Below, in pieces: positions 23,714 to 31,743 of a stretch of 41,900 nt of DNA. Numbering within the stretch: the first letter of the stretch is position 1; each line of letters starts with the position of its first letter. A program made the position numbers and the translations under genes. A model generated the notes under the pieces. It was not told the DNA's origin. It was given only the letters and a program-made list of their open reading frames with translations, and did no database searches. The stretch is from contig CABTZK010000020.1 of assembly GCA_902489275.1 (NCBI GenBank), positions 1-41,900 of the forward strand. The letters are read 5' to 3'. This stretch comes from an uncultured Porphyromonadaceae bacterium (GTDB lineage Bacteria; Bacteroidota; Bacteroidia; Bacteroidales; Muribaculaceae).

Positions 23714-24712
23714 ATGCCCCAGTTTTCAGTCATCGTACCCGTTTATAACCGTCGTAACGAGGTGCGCGACCTCATGACCAGCCTTGCCGCTCAAAGCGAG
23801 ATGGACTTTGAAGTGATGATTGTGGAAGACGGCTCAACCGAGCGCTGCGAAGACATCGTTGACGCTTTTAAGGGGCGTGTGAACTACCACTACTACTGGA
23901 AAGAAAACGAGGGGCGGAGCCTTGCCCGCAACTATGGCATCGAGCGCGCCCAGGGCGATTATTTCATTTTTTTCGACAGCGACTGCGTGATACCTGAAGA
24001 CTACTTCAAGACGCTCAGGCGATGCCTCCAGGAGCATCCTGTCGACTGCTTTGGCGGCCCTGACGCGGCCAGCGACGACTTCAACGACTTGCAGAAGGCC
24101 ATTTCATTCTCGATGACGGCATTCTTGACCACGGGAGGCATCAGAGGCGGCAAGGTGCAGCTCGAAAAATTCGTGCCCCGGTCATTCAACATGGGCTATA
24201 GCCGCAAGGTGTGGAAAAAGGCCGGCGGCTTCCGCGAGATGTTCAGCGAGGACATCGACATGAGCATGCGCATTCGCCAGGCAGGGTTCAGCATCACGCT
24301 GTTCCGCGACTGCTACGTTTACCACAAGCGGCGCAACACCTTGAAGTCGTTCGCTCGCCAAACCTATGTGTTCGGCATGTCGCGCATCACGCTCAAGCTG
24401 CTCTACCCCGACTCCTTGAAGATGGTCCACACCCTGCCCGCCTTTTTTGTCGCTGGCTGCTTGGCGCTCATGCTGTTGTCGGTATGCTGGCGCTGGTGGT
24501 GCATCGTGCCGCTCGCGCTCTACGTGGTGCTGCTGTGGCTGAGCGCTGCCATCGCGACCAAGAGCGTGAAAATCGCCAGCCTGGCGGTGCTGACCAGTTT
24601 CATCCAATTGGGCAGCTACGGCTGCGGTTTCATCAAGGCATGGGTGTGGAAAATCTTGCTGGGCCATGGCCGCAACATCGAAGAGGAAATTGCGATGCGC
24701 AAGGGGAAATAA
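23714..24712 (+). CDS. Family 2 glycosyltransferase with C-terminal membrane segments
   Basis: A 332-residue GT2 enzyme. The nucleotide-sugar-binding start FSVIVPVYNRR, the MIVEDGSTE region, the metal-binding DxD motif (FFDSDCVIP, about residues 92-100) and the catalytic acidic motif (MFSEDIDMSMRIRQAG, about 178-193) are intact. Two or three hydrophobic helices (about 240-315) anchor it to the inner membrane, so it likely adds sugars on the cytoplasmic face to a lipid- or wall-linked glycan. Donor and acceptor are unknown. It is a lone gene with its own promoter; no polysaccharide cluster surrounds it. Confidence 0.9.
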   Translation: MPQFSVIVPVYNRRNEVRDLMTSLAAQSEMDFEVMIVEDGSTERCEDIVDAFKGRVNYHYYWKENEGRSLARNYGIERAQGDYFIFFDSDCVIPEDYFKTLRRCLQEHPVDCFGGPDAASDDFNDLQKAISFSMTAFLTTGGIRGGKVQLEKFVPRSFNMGYSRKVWKKAGGFREMFSEDIDMSMRIRQAGFSITLFRDCYVYHKRRNTLKSFARQTYVFGMSRITLKLLYPDSLKMVHTLPAFFVAGCLALMLLSVCWRWWCIVPLALYVVLLWLSAAIATKSVKIASLAVLTSFIQLGSYGCGFIKAWVWKILLGHGRNIEEEIAMRKGK

Positions 24713-24740
24713 TTCCAGCCCGACGATTTTTACACCACAA

Positions 24741-24771
24741 GAAAAACAACCCCCAGGCGAATTGCCTGGGG
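24741..24771 (-). terminator. Intrinsic terminator of the M6 protease gene
   Basis: CCCCAGGC (24751-24758) and GCCTGGGG (24764-24771) form a perfect 8-bp stem with a 5-base loop. The T-rich side (GTTGTTTTTC) is on the minus strand, so it serves the minus-strand protease gene; it may also block the glycosyltransferase transcript. Confidence 0.8.
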
Positions 24772-24805
24772 ATTGCTGTTCGTGGGGGTTCGGCCTGCAA
24801 TTAGG

Positions 24806-26575
24806 TTATCTCCCTAAGATCAGGTTGACCAGCTCGGTGACATCAGAAGCGTCATAGTGACCATCTTCATTCAAGTCGGCCACGCTCAAGTTGCATGGAT
24901 TAGGATGCAGACCCAAAATGTAGTTGACCAGCGTGGTCACATCGCCTGCGTCGACCTTTCCGTCCTCGTTGATGTCGCCTGCCGCGGGACCATCGGACTT
25001 GATGTACCAGAACGATACCGATGAATCACTGTTGACGTTGATTTCGGTCAATGGTTTTCCCATGTAGCCAGCATGGCTCGTAGCAGTTCCACTCTTGTTG
25101 AGGTAAAGCTCGGCTTTAGGCGACGACTTGTCGGTGAGCTCGTGATTGCTCTTGCCATAGAGGTCGGCGCTCTCGCTCCATGTCCCCATACTATTATCGG
25201 CGGGGAAATAAGTCATCAGCTGCACATCTTGATTGTTCGGGGTGTTGTCCTCCCAACGGCTTGGCACATAACTCACATGAGTAATCAATGCGCCGCCACG
25301 CTTGTCGGCGATGTAGCTATCCCAGCCCTGTGCCTTGCGGTTTTCAACGATGTAGTACTCATTCTTGTTGATGTTGCTCACGATTTTCACCGCTTTGTCG
25401 GTCGATTCATCTTTCTGGTTCCAAACGGGAAGGGTGTACTTGGTGTTAGGCTTGGGGCTGATCAGGTTAATCCATCCCATGAAATCTTTCTCGTAGGCGT
25501 CATAGCCAATGGGGGTGTACCCATCGTTGTTATAGCTGCCATAGTCCATGAGGCTCCATGAGCCCATGCCATTGTGGCCACCATACCTCGTGTCATAGAA
25601 GTCGGGCAGACCCAAGCAGTGCGAGAACTCGTGGCAGAACGTGCCGATGCCATCCATGCGGGTTCCATTGTCGCTACTGCCATTAATCTCGTTGAACACG
25701 GCAAAGCGGTCGATTTTGGTATTATTGTAGGTGCGAGCGCCCGTTCCATCGCCGCTACTGCCTCCCGAGGAGAGACTCCACTGGCAAGGCCAAACGGCAT
25801 CGGACACCGACGAAGCCTGTGCCTCGCCTACGCCTGCATAAACGACAATCACGACATCGGCCTCGCCGTCGCCGTCGTTATCGTACTGGCTCCAATCGAT
25901 TTCACCCGATTGACTGGCCTTATCGACAGCCTCGCCTACCATCCTGGCGACACCTTTATCATTACCCCAATAGTTGTTTCCACCGTATGTGGAACGGTTG
26001 CTGTTCAGGGTGTAAATGCCATAGACATCAAATTGAGGGGTGTACTTGCCATTGGACTGGTCGGCAAAATACTGGTAGCTACTTGTTGAGCCGCTGGTGT
26101 ATTGGGCTACGAAATCACTCTTGACGTGTTTCATTTTCTTGTCCTTGTAGTCCACAAGCAAGATGGGCACGCGAGGCGATCCTGTGGTGGGCACTTGTGT
26201 AGAACCAACCTTGCGAGGGGCGCCACGGCGGATTTTTGACTGGGGATTTGTCACGGCAAGAGCCGAGAGGGTCATGTTGGCTTTTTGGGCGTTGACAAAG
26301 GCAGCCTCGCCCCCATCACGGCTTGCGGGGTCATGCGCCATTTGGCTCGACACGCCCGTGACGGTGCGGTAATAGAAGTCGCCGTTTTCGGCACGAGCCA
26401 CAGCGAGCCCGTCTTTTGTCACAAAACTGTGATGAAACTCATCTCCTCGCATCTCCACAGTAATGGTTGATCCATCACTTTGCGTCACTGTCATGGGCAC
26501 ACGCTTGGCGGGAATAGCATTGGCGACTCCGCACAGCATAGTGACTGACAAAACAGTAGTTAAGATTTTTCTCAT
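24806..26575 (-). CDS. Secreted M6-family metalloprotease with C-terminal dockerin-like repeats
   Basis: A 589-residue exported protease. A signal peptide (ILTTVLSVTMLCGVANA) is followed by a pro-region and an M6 (immune inhibitor A-like) domain. The zinc motif FCHEFSHCLGLPDFYD has the HExxHxxGxxD pattern, with His315, Glu316 and His319; YDNDGDGEADVVIVVYAGVG is also typical. The last about 60 residues hold two dockerin-like calcium-binding repeats (DINEDGKVDAGDVTTLVNYI and DLNEDGHYDASDVTELVNLI). No T9SS sorting domain is present. It probably degrades extracellular proteins. The start at 26575 was preferred to 26584 because it places charged residues directly before the hydrophobic core. Confidence 0.92.
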   Translation of the reverse strand: MRKILTTVLSVTMLCGVANAIPAKRVPMTVTQSDGSTITVEMRGDEFHHSFVTKDGLAVARAENGDFYYRTVTGVSSQMAHDPASRDGGEAAFVNAQKANMTLSALAVTNPQSKIRRGAPRKVGSTQVPTTGSPRVPILLVDYKDKKMKHVKSDFVAQYTSGSTSSYQYFADQSNGKYTPQFDVYGIYTLNSNRSTYGGNNYWGNDKGVARMVGEAVDKASQSGEIDWSQYDNDGDGEADVVIVVYAGVGEAQASSVSDAVWPCQWSLSSGGSSGDGTGARTYNNTKIDRFAVFNEINGSSDNGTRMDGIGTFCHEFSHCLGLPDFYDTRYGGHNGMGSWSLMDYGSYNNDGYTPIGYDAYEKDFMGWINLISPKPNTKYTLPVWNQKDESTDKAVKIVSNINKNEYYIVENRKAQGWDSYIADKRGGALITHVSYVPSRWEDNTPNNQDVQLMTYFPADNSMGTWSESADLYGKSNHELTDKSSPKAELYLNKSGTATSHAGYMGKPLTEINVNSDSSVSFWYIKSDGPAAGDINEDGKVDAGDVTTLVNYILGLHPNPCNLSVADLNEDGHYDASDVTELVNLILGR

Positions 26576-26633
26576 TTTTAGCAAATAGAAGTGTTAATAA
26601 AATTTTTATTTGTGTTTATCAATGTTTCGATTG

Positions 26634-26641
26634 CAAAGTTA
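26634..26641 (-). promoter_or_regulatory. -7 element before the M6 protease gene
   Basis: On the minus strand TAACTTTG matches the consensus, 58 bases before the ATG, in AT-rich DNA. No TTTG at -33. The stretch from here to 26810 shows nothing else recognisable. Confidence 0.6.
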
Positions 26642-26810
26642 AATAAAAAAAACTGAAAAAACATAGGGTTCTTCAAAAAATCAGGAGAAAAATCTAAAAA
26701 AAGAAGATTGGGCGACCGCCTTGTGAGCACCTGGGGCGGGGGGGAAAGCGTGGCCGCCACTCTGCTGGCCGAGAGGTTCTTGTGCGTTATCTGGCAAAGG
26801 CCTGCCTATA

Positions 26811-26849
26811 ACAGAAAGGAGCTGAACCCGGAAAAGGGATTCAACTCCT
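26811..26849 (-). terminator. Hairpin after the PorU-like gene, probable terminator
   Basis: On the minus strand AGGAGTTGAATCCC (26849-26836) pairs with GGGTTCAGCTCCT (26829-26817) with one bulge and one G-U pair, followed by TTCTGTT. It lies 55 bases after the gene's stop codon. Confidence 0.65.
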
Positions 26850-26903
26850 CTCGTGTTATTCATCCAGAACAGGGCACTCTCCCTGTCGGAATCTCAAAAA
26901 GAG

Positions 26904-29900
26904 CTATTGATTGCTCCTGTGGGGATCGATCACGATGAGGTGATTGATGACGGTGCCACCATAGTCGATGCCCGCATCGTAAGTCCCGAAATACCTGTAA
27001 ATGCCGGGAACCACACGCTTGCCCTTGTTGTCCTTGAGGTTCCAGGTGAGCGGGAACGTGTCAGTGCTCTTGCTCCACACGATTTTACCCGTGGCATCGG
27101 TCACTTTGAGCGTAATGGCGGGATTGACTTTGAACTCGCTGCGCTCGATAGTAAAAGTCGCCTTCTCGCTTGCAGGGGTTTCATCGACTCCCAGCGTCAC
27201 CTTGCTTGCTGGTCCCACCTGGAAGGAGATGGTGCGGGAAGCATGGTTTCCTGCTGCGTCATAAACGGTGAACGTGATGGTGTGACGACCACACGAGAGT
27301 CCACTGACCGGGAAGGCGATGCTGAGGTCTTTGCCCTCATTGGTCAATGAGGCATAGCTTTTGAGGTTGCTATAGGTCGTGCGGCCGCCATCGAGCTGCA
27401 GGCTCATGCTGCTGCCTAACGCCACGGTTTGGCAATTGATTGACACGTTGTCGGATGCCGTGACATAGAGCATGGAATTGGAAGGAACCACGGCACTCTC
27501 GGCAAATTGGGTCTCGTCGTTGAAAAACATGCTGCCAATCACGGGTGCCTCGCTGTCGGCTATCGCCCCGGCCTGCTCGTAGGGATTCAAGAAAAGTCCG
27601 CCAAACTCGCCGTTCACCATCTCATCGGTTCCCTCGTTGTGGGCGTAAACGCGCACCATGGCGAGTTCCCATGCCGATTGTATGTAGCGAGGGACAATGG
27701 CCTTGCCTGTGAACATCCCATTCACGACCCGTCCCTCAACACGGCACAGGAGCATGCGGGGATAGTAAATTTTGCGGTCAACCGGTCCCGTGGCCCATGA
27801 TGGGCGGTAGGTCATTTCCTTGTACAACCGCTCGGCATCGTAGATCGACAATGTGGCAGGCCCGTTAAAGTTTGTGTTCACCGTTTTCATGTCGGCGTTC
27901 ATCACCTGGGCGGTGACCGCCACCTCTTTCATCGGAAAAGCGTTCACTTTCACCCCCTCGCCAACGGCGGTGCCATTCACCGTCGTGATTTTGAAGAACG
28001 GCTTGGGATAATTCACCTTCATGGCCGGGTCGCCCAGCAGCACATATTTCATGCGGTCGAAACTGGTGGTGTTGTTGAAACATTGCTGTTTGCCCAGCAT
28101 GTAGGCGTCGCCCAGTCGCGAGTGCTTACCCGTTGCCTTGAGCGGGAACAGGTTGTTGACAAAGGCGCGGTTCACCCGGTCGTTAGGGTCGGAATAGGTT
28201 GAGCGATTGGTTGTGTACATGGCAATGACACCGCCATCAGGCTTGTGGAACATGAGTTCGCCAATGCCACGGTCATCGCCGTCGTAGTGTGCCGCATCGC
28301 AACAAGCGGCGGAGAAAATGGGGAAATGCCCATAGGAGAAACTGGTCGCCAGCGCCGAGGTCCACAGTTTTGAGCCCTTTCCAAATTTTGTCACGTCGGC
28401 ATGTCCCACGTAGGTGCCGAAGAATTGTCCCTCCGAGAGCATGTTCTCCACGTGCTGGCAGGCCTCGACTGGGGTCTTGTTCTTGTCATCAACCCCCTTC
28501 TCGGCAATCTCTGATGCCTTGGGGAACATCGAGATATAGGCCTTGTCAATGTTCAACTGGGTAGTTAAGTCATCTTTAATGATATTGGCGATTCCCTCGG
28601 CCTGAAACACGTGAACACCCTTGTCCAATTCAAACTGGTCGGCCCACACGGTCACGTTGTTGCGCCAAAATCCATAGTCGGGATTCTGAATGTAGTTCAA
28701 CAACTTGTTCACATCACTTTTCGCCTCGTTCAAGTCTTGGGAGGGAATGCGGCCAATGCCCAGCCGCACGAGCTCGGAGGCAGGCTCATAGCCAGAGTTG
28801 TCGTCGAGGATTCCGAAAAAGTCATCGCTGGCATAGGAGCAGTCCTCGTCATTGCTGACCTTGCTCTGGTAGGTAATGACACGATTTTCCTTCAGCGACA
28901 CAATGCCGCGGTTGTCATACGACCCACAGCCCAGCACAAGGAAATACTTGAACTTGCTCTTGTCGCGGTCATAGAACATCTTGTTCATGAACCTGATGCC
29001 CATGGCATCGGGCGTGCCACTGGAGAACTCGTTAAAGACCGCTTCCTGGTCGACAACGAGCACGCTCAAGCCTTCCTGCTCGTGCACCTTGGCGACGCGC
29101 ATGGCTTGCCCGGCAAATTGCTTGTTGGTCAAAATCACCAGGTTTGGAGTGGGAGCGCCATGGATGTTCTGGTTCTCGACAGGCTGCCAGCTCGAAATGC
29201 GCTTCAATGTCGCCGTCGGGTCAAAAGCGACAAGGTGAAGCCAGCGGTTATACACGCCAGGCGTGAAACACGCCGTGCTATGGCCCTGCTCGTCGGTGTA
29301 GGGCGCATACTCATAGCGCTTGGGCTCACTGGGCGAGTCAATGTTCCACAGCACTAAGTTGCCATTGTTCGTATTGGTGAGCTCGATTCGGTCGGTATCG
29401 GTGAGTTCGTTGATATCCATACGAATCTGGCTTACCCCTTCGGGCAACTCGTTCTTGTGCCAATAATTGATTGTGAAATAGTCGAGGTAATACCGTAACA
29501 AGTTACCGCTCGCCATGTTATAGCCAATGCTGAGTTCGCCGGTCTCACTGTGGCGGCTGGGGCGGACAAGCGCGGCAGGCATGGCCACATTGTAGGACAC
29601 GAACGCCGAGGAGGGCTTATAGATTTTGCACTGTGAGAGGGGGAAGTCTACCGTATCGGTTGCAGCGCCTTGACGCACCCAAGCCGTAATATAAAGCGGT
29701 GGTTGCCCGTCGTCTCTTGAGAGCTTGGCGGCAGCACGCACGTTCACCACAAGAGCCGAGTCGGGGCACACCCCCGGCAAGCGATAACTCAGCGTGTTGT
29801 TTGCCAGCAAGTTTTCGCCCATGAACTCCTGCCCGGAATGGCTCATCGATACCATGTCATTCTCGTGATAGAAAAAATTGTGGCTCACCGAGCGCGAGGC

Positions 29901-30392
29901 AGTGCCCACCGTGCCACTGGTCGAGGCAGGCTGAATCAATCGCTCGGGCGAGCCGTCCTCGGTCAAGAAATAGTAACCGTGGGTTGAATAAGGATTGATT
30001 GTGCGAATGTAGCGCGCTGTCGGTTTGCGTGGATCTTTCTCGTAAATGCGTTCGGGACCGCAGGCATAAAAGCAGATTTTGCCATTATATCTCGACACGG
30101 GCACTGGAATCAAGTCGTCGGGATAACTGCCATCCATAATCTCGCTGATTTGGTGTCCGCCCATCCCGTAGACACGCACATTTTGGGGCGAGGAGAAGCC
30201 CATCTCGCTCAATTGCTCGGGGGTGAGCTCATACACACCCGTTTCGGGAATAGCAATCTTCACCCACTTGCCCGAAGCCAACTTGGACGTGGAGGCATAG
30301 TACGATGGGCTAAATGCCTGTGCAGGCATTACTGCCGCTCCCCACAAGAGCACCGTACTGGCAATTTTCAATAAAACTTTTTTACGCATCAT
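26904..30392 (-). CDS. PorU-like C25-family cysteine protease, paralogue 1
   Basis: A 1162-residue exported protein related to the T9SS sortase PorU. A signal peptide (VLLWGAAVMPAQA) leads to an N-terminal beta-rich region, then a gingipain-type C25 catalytic domain (about residues 414-785) and C-terminal Ig/FlgD-like modules. Catalytic His664 is in TYVGHADV. The nucleophile is Cys697 or Cys698 in FSAACCDAAHYD, where canonical PorU has a single Cys in a TATC or AATC context. Shared landmarks with the second copy are NQNIHG, VFNEFSSGTPDAM and GDPAMK. PorU cleaves sorting domains and links cargo to A-LPS at the cell surface. The divergence around the Cys suggests a changed specificity (inference). 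It starts 31 bases after the FAH-like gene, so it is probably co-transcribed. Confidence 0.85.
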   Translation of the reverse strand: MMRKKVLLKIASTVLLWGAAVMPAQAFSPSYYASTSKLASGKWVKIAIPETGVYELTPEQLSEMGFSSPQNVRVYGMGGHQISEIMDGSYPDDLIPVPVSRYNGKICFYACGPERIYEKDPRKPTARYIRTINPYSTHGYYFLTEDGSPERLIQPASTSGTVGTASRSVSHNFFYHENDMVSMSHSGQEFMGENLLANNTLSYRLPGVCPDSALVVNVRAAAKLSRDDGQPPLYITAWVRQGAATDTVDFPLSQCKIYKPSSAFVSYNVAMPAALVRPSRHSETGELSIGYNMASGNLLRYYLDYFTINYWHKNELPEGVSQIRMDINELTDTDRIELTNTNNGNLVLWNIDSPSEPKRYEYAPYTDEQGHSTACFTPGVYNRWLHLVAFDPTATLKRISSWQPVENQNIHGAPTPNLVILTNKQFAGQAMRVAKVHEQEGLSVLVVDQEAVFNEFSSGTPDAMGIRFMNKMFYDRDKSKFKYFLVLGCGSYDNRGIVSLKENRVITYQSKVSNDEDCSYASDDFFGILDDNSGYEPASELVRLGIGRIPSQDLNEAKSDVNKLLNYIQNPDYGFWRNNVTVWADQFELDKGVHVFQAEGIANIIKDDLTTQLNIDKAYISMFPKASEIAEKGVDDKNKTPVEACQHVENMLSEGQFFGTYVGHADVTKFGKGSKLWTSALATSFSYGHFPIFSAACCDAAHYDGDDRGIGELMFHKPDGGVIAMYTTNRSTYSDPNDRVNRAFVNNLFPLKATGKHSRLGDAYMLGKQQCFNNTTSFDRMKYVLLGDPAMKVNYPKPFFKITTVNGTAVGEGVKVNAFPMKEVAVTAQVMNADMKTVNTNFNGPATLSIYDAERLYKEMTYRPSWATGPVDRKIYYPRMLLCRVEGRVVNGMFTGKAIVPRYIQSAWELAMVRVYAHNEGTDEMVNGEFGGLFLNPYEQAGAIADSEAPVIGSMFFNDETQFAESAVVPSNSMLYVTASDNVSINCQTVALGSSMSLQLDGGRTTYSNLKSYASLTNEGKDLSIAFPVSGLSCGRHTITFTVYDAAGNHASRTISFQVGPASKVTLGVDETPASEKATFTIERSEFKVNPAITLKVTDATGKIVWSKSTDTFPLTWNLKDNKGKRVVPGIYRYFGTYDAGIDYGGTVINHLIVIDPHRSNQ

Positions 30393-30423
30393 ATCTCACA
30401 TTATGTTTTTTAATTGTCAATCA

Positions 30424-31005
30424 TTATCTCAGTCTAATTGCGAGCGACGGCAGGCCATTCACCGCCATCGAGAGGTTTTGCCCGATGGGCAAAACCAACT
30501 CCTCATCACCTGTGGCAATGATGAGATCGCCCATTTTGAGGGTAAAATACTGGCTCACCTTTTCGATGAGCGCATCAAACCCCATCGCTAAGCTCGCCGC
30601 GCTCAAGCGGCATTTTTCCTCGCCATTCAAGCACGCGCTCACCTGGAGACGCTCCAGTGCGCCAAGGGTATCCTTGGGCATCAGTTCGCCCAGCATCACG
30701 GCCCCGTCAAACGAGGTGCAGCGGGCATCCATGGGATTGCAACAGCCGTCAAGCCCCTGCGCCTCGACAATCATGCAGGCCGCTACCGCATCGTAGTAGC
30801 GATGGGCGAAACGAAGCGGGACGGTTTTCCCCAAACGGCAAACGCGCAACACTATCGAGGCTCGACCCACGAAAGCAGGCGCAAAGTCGGGCACGAAAAA
30901 GGGCTTGTTGCTCAACAGCAACGAGGAGTCGGATAGCGACACGATGTCAACTCGCTTGCCGCCTGTTGCATTCTTGAAAAGGCCCTTGATCGCTAAAATT
31001 TTCAT
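30424..31005 (-). CDS. Fumarylacetoacetate hydrolase-fold protein, probably inactive
   Basis: A 193-residue protein recognisable as FAH family by NKPFFVPDFAPAF, RLGKTVPLRFAHRYYDAV, SFDGAVMLGELMP and FTLKMGDLII. In active members a Glu-x-Glu pair and a later Asp bind Mg or Mn. Here the stretch after PDFAPAF reads VGRASIVLRV with no Glu, the expected Asp segment reads MIVEAQGLDGCCNPMD, and the usual GTPxGVGP loop is replaced by ATGDEELVLPI. Catalysis is therefore doubtful (inference from family knowledge). The gene has normal length and codon use and lies between rex and a PorU-like gene with gaps of about 30 bases, so it appears to be kept under selection. Confidence 0.8.
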   Translation of the reverse strand: MKILAIKGLFKNATGGKRVDIVSLSDSSLLLSNKPFFVPDFAPAFVGRASIVLRVCRLGKTVPLRFAHRYYDAVAACMIVEAQGLDGCCNPMDARCTSFDGAVMLGELMPKDTLGALERLQVSACLNGEEKCRLSAASLAMGFDALIEKVSQYFTLKMGDLIIATGDEELVLPIGQNLSMAVNGLPSLAIRLR

Positions 31006-31040
31006 TCTCTCGCTTTTTATCGGCGTCAGCCTGGGTACTC

Positions 31041-31700
31041 TTACTTATATTTTGCGCACATCTCGTCCATGCGGTAGTACATGACTGCCAAGTGAGCATA
31101 GATGGAAGTGTTTTGTATCACGATATGGGCAGGGGTCTTGATACGGAAAGGGGTGAAATTCCAAATGGCCTTCAAACCGCTTTCAATCATAACATTTGCA
31201 GCAATCTGGGCTTGCTCGACAGGTACCGCCAGGATGCCGATCGAAACACCATACTCCTTTTGACGCCGCGCCAGTTCACTCATGTTGTAGATGGGGACAC
31301 CATAGTCGCTCCTGGCAACCACCTGGTCGTCGACATCAAAGCCCGCCACGATGTTGAGCCCATACTGGGCAAGACCCACGTCACGGATAAGGGCGTCGCC
31401 CAAGCTCCCAACCCCTATCATGAACGCATTGTGCTTGTGCTTGAAACCCAGGAAATCGGTGAGTTCCTTGACCAGCGTGTGCACTTCGTAGCCGATGCGC
31501 GTTTTCCCCTTGACGCTCAAAAAGGAGAGGTCTTTGGCGATTTGCGAGGGGTCAACATTGATTTCCTTGGCAATCTGAGTCGATGACACATGGCTCACGC
31601 ATTGACTTTCCAGCAATTTAACGTATGCCAGATACCAAGGGAGTCGTCGGAGCGTAGGCTCTGGCAACTGTTCTTTGGCCATGTTTCTTGTATCACTCAT
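31041..31700 (-). CDS. rex: Redox-sensing transcriptional repressor Rex
   Basis: A 219-residue repressor that senses the NADH/NAD+ ratio. The N-terminal winged helix (about residues 10-80) has RRLPWYLAYVKLL and VSSTQIAKEINVDPSQIAKDL, and the Rossmann domain has IGVGSLGDALI and the VAGFDVD segment. The C-terminal helix (about 195-215) supplies dimer contacts. Rex controls fermentative and respiratory genes in anaerobes. The ATG at 31700 is preferred over 31718 and longer frames because an AGGAT ribosome-binding site lies 6-10 bases upstream. It begins 43 bases after the second PorU gene and 35 bases before the FAH-like gene. Confidence 0.95.
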   Translation of the reverse strand: MSDTRNMAKEQLPEPTLRRLPWYLAYVKLLESQCVSHVSSTQIAKEINVDPSQIAKDLSFLSVKGKTRIGYEVHTLVKELTDFLGFKHKHNAFMIGVGSLGDALIRDVGLAQYGLNIVAGFDVDDQVVARSDYGVPIYNMSELARRQKEYGVSIGILAVPVEQAQIAANVMIESGLKAIWNFTPFRIKTPAHIVIQNTSIYAHLAVMYYRMDEMCAKYK

Positions 31701-31743
31701 TTTGTATCCTTTCTTCATTGGAAGTTGCTTGCCAACTTCTGGT

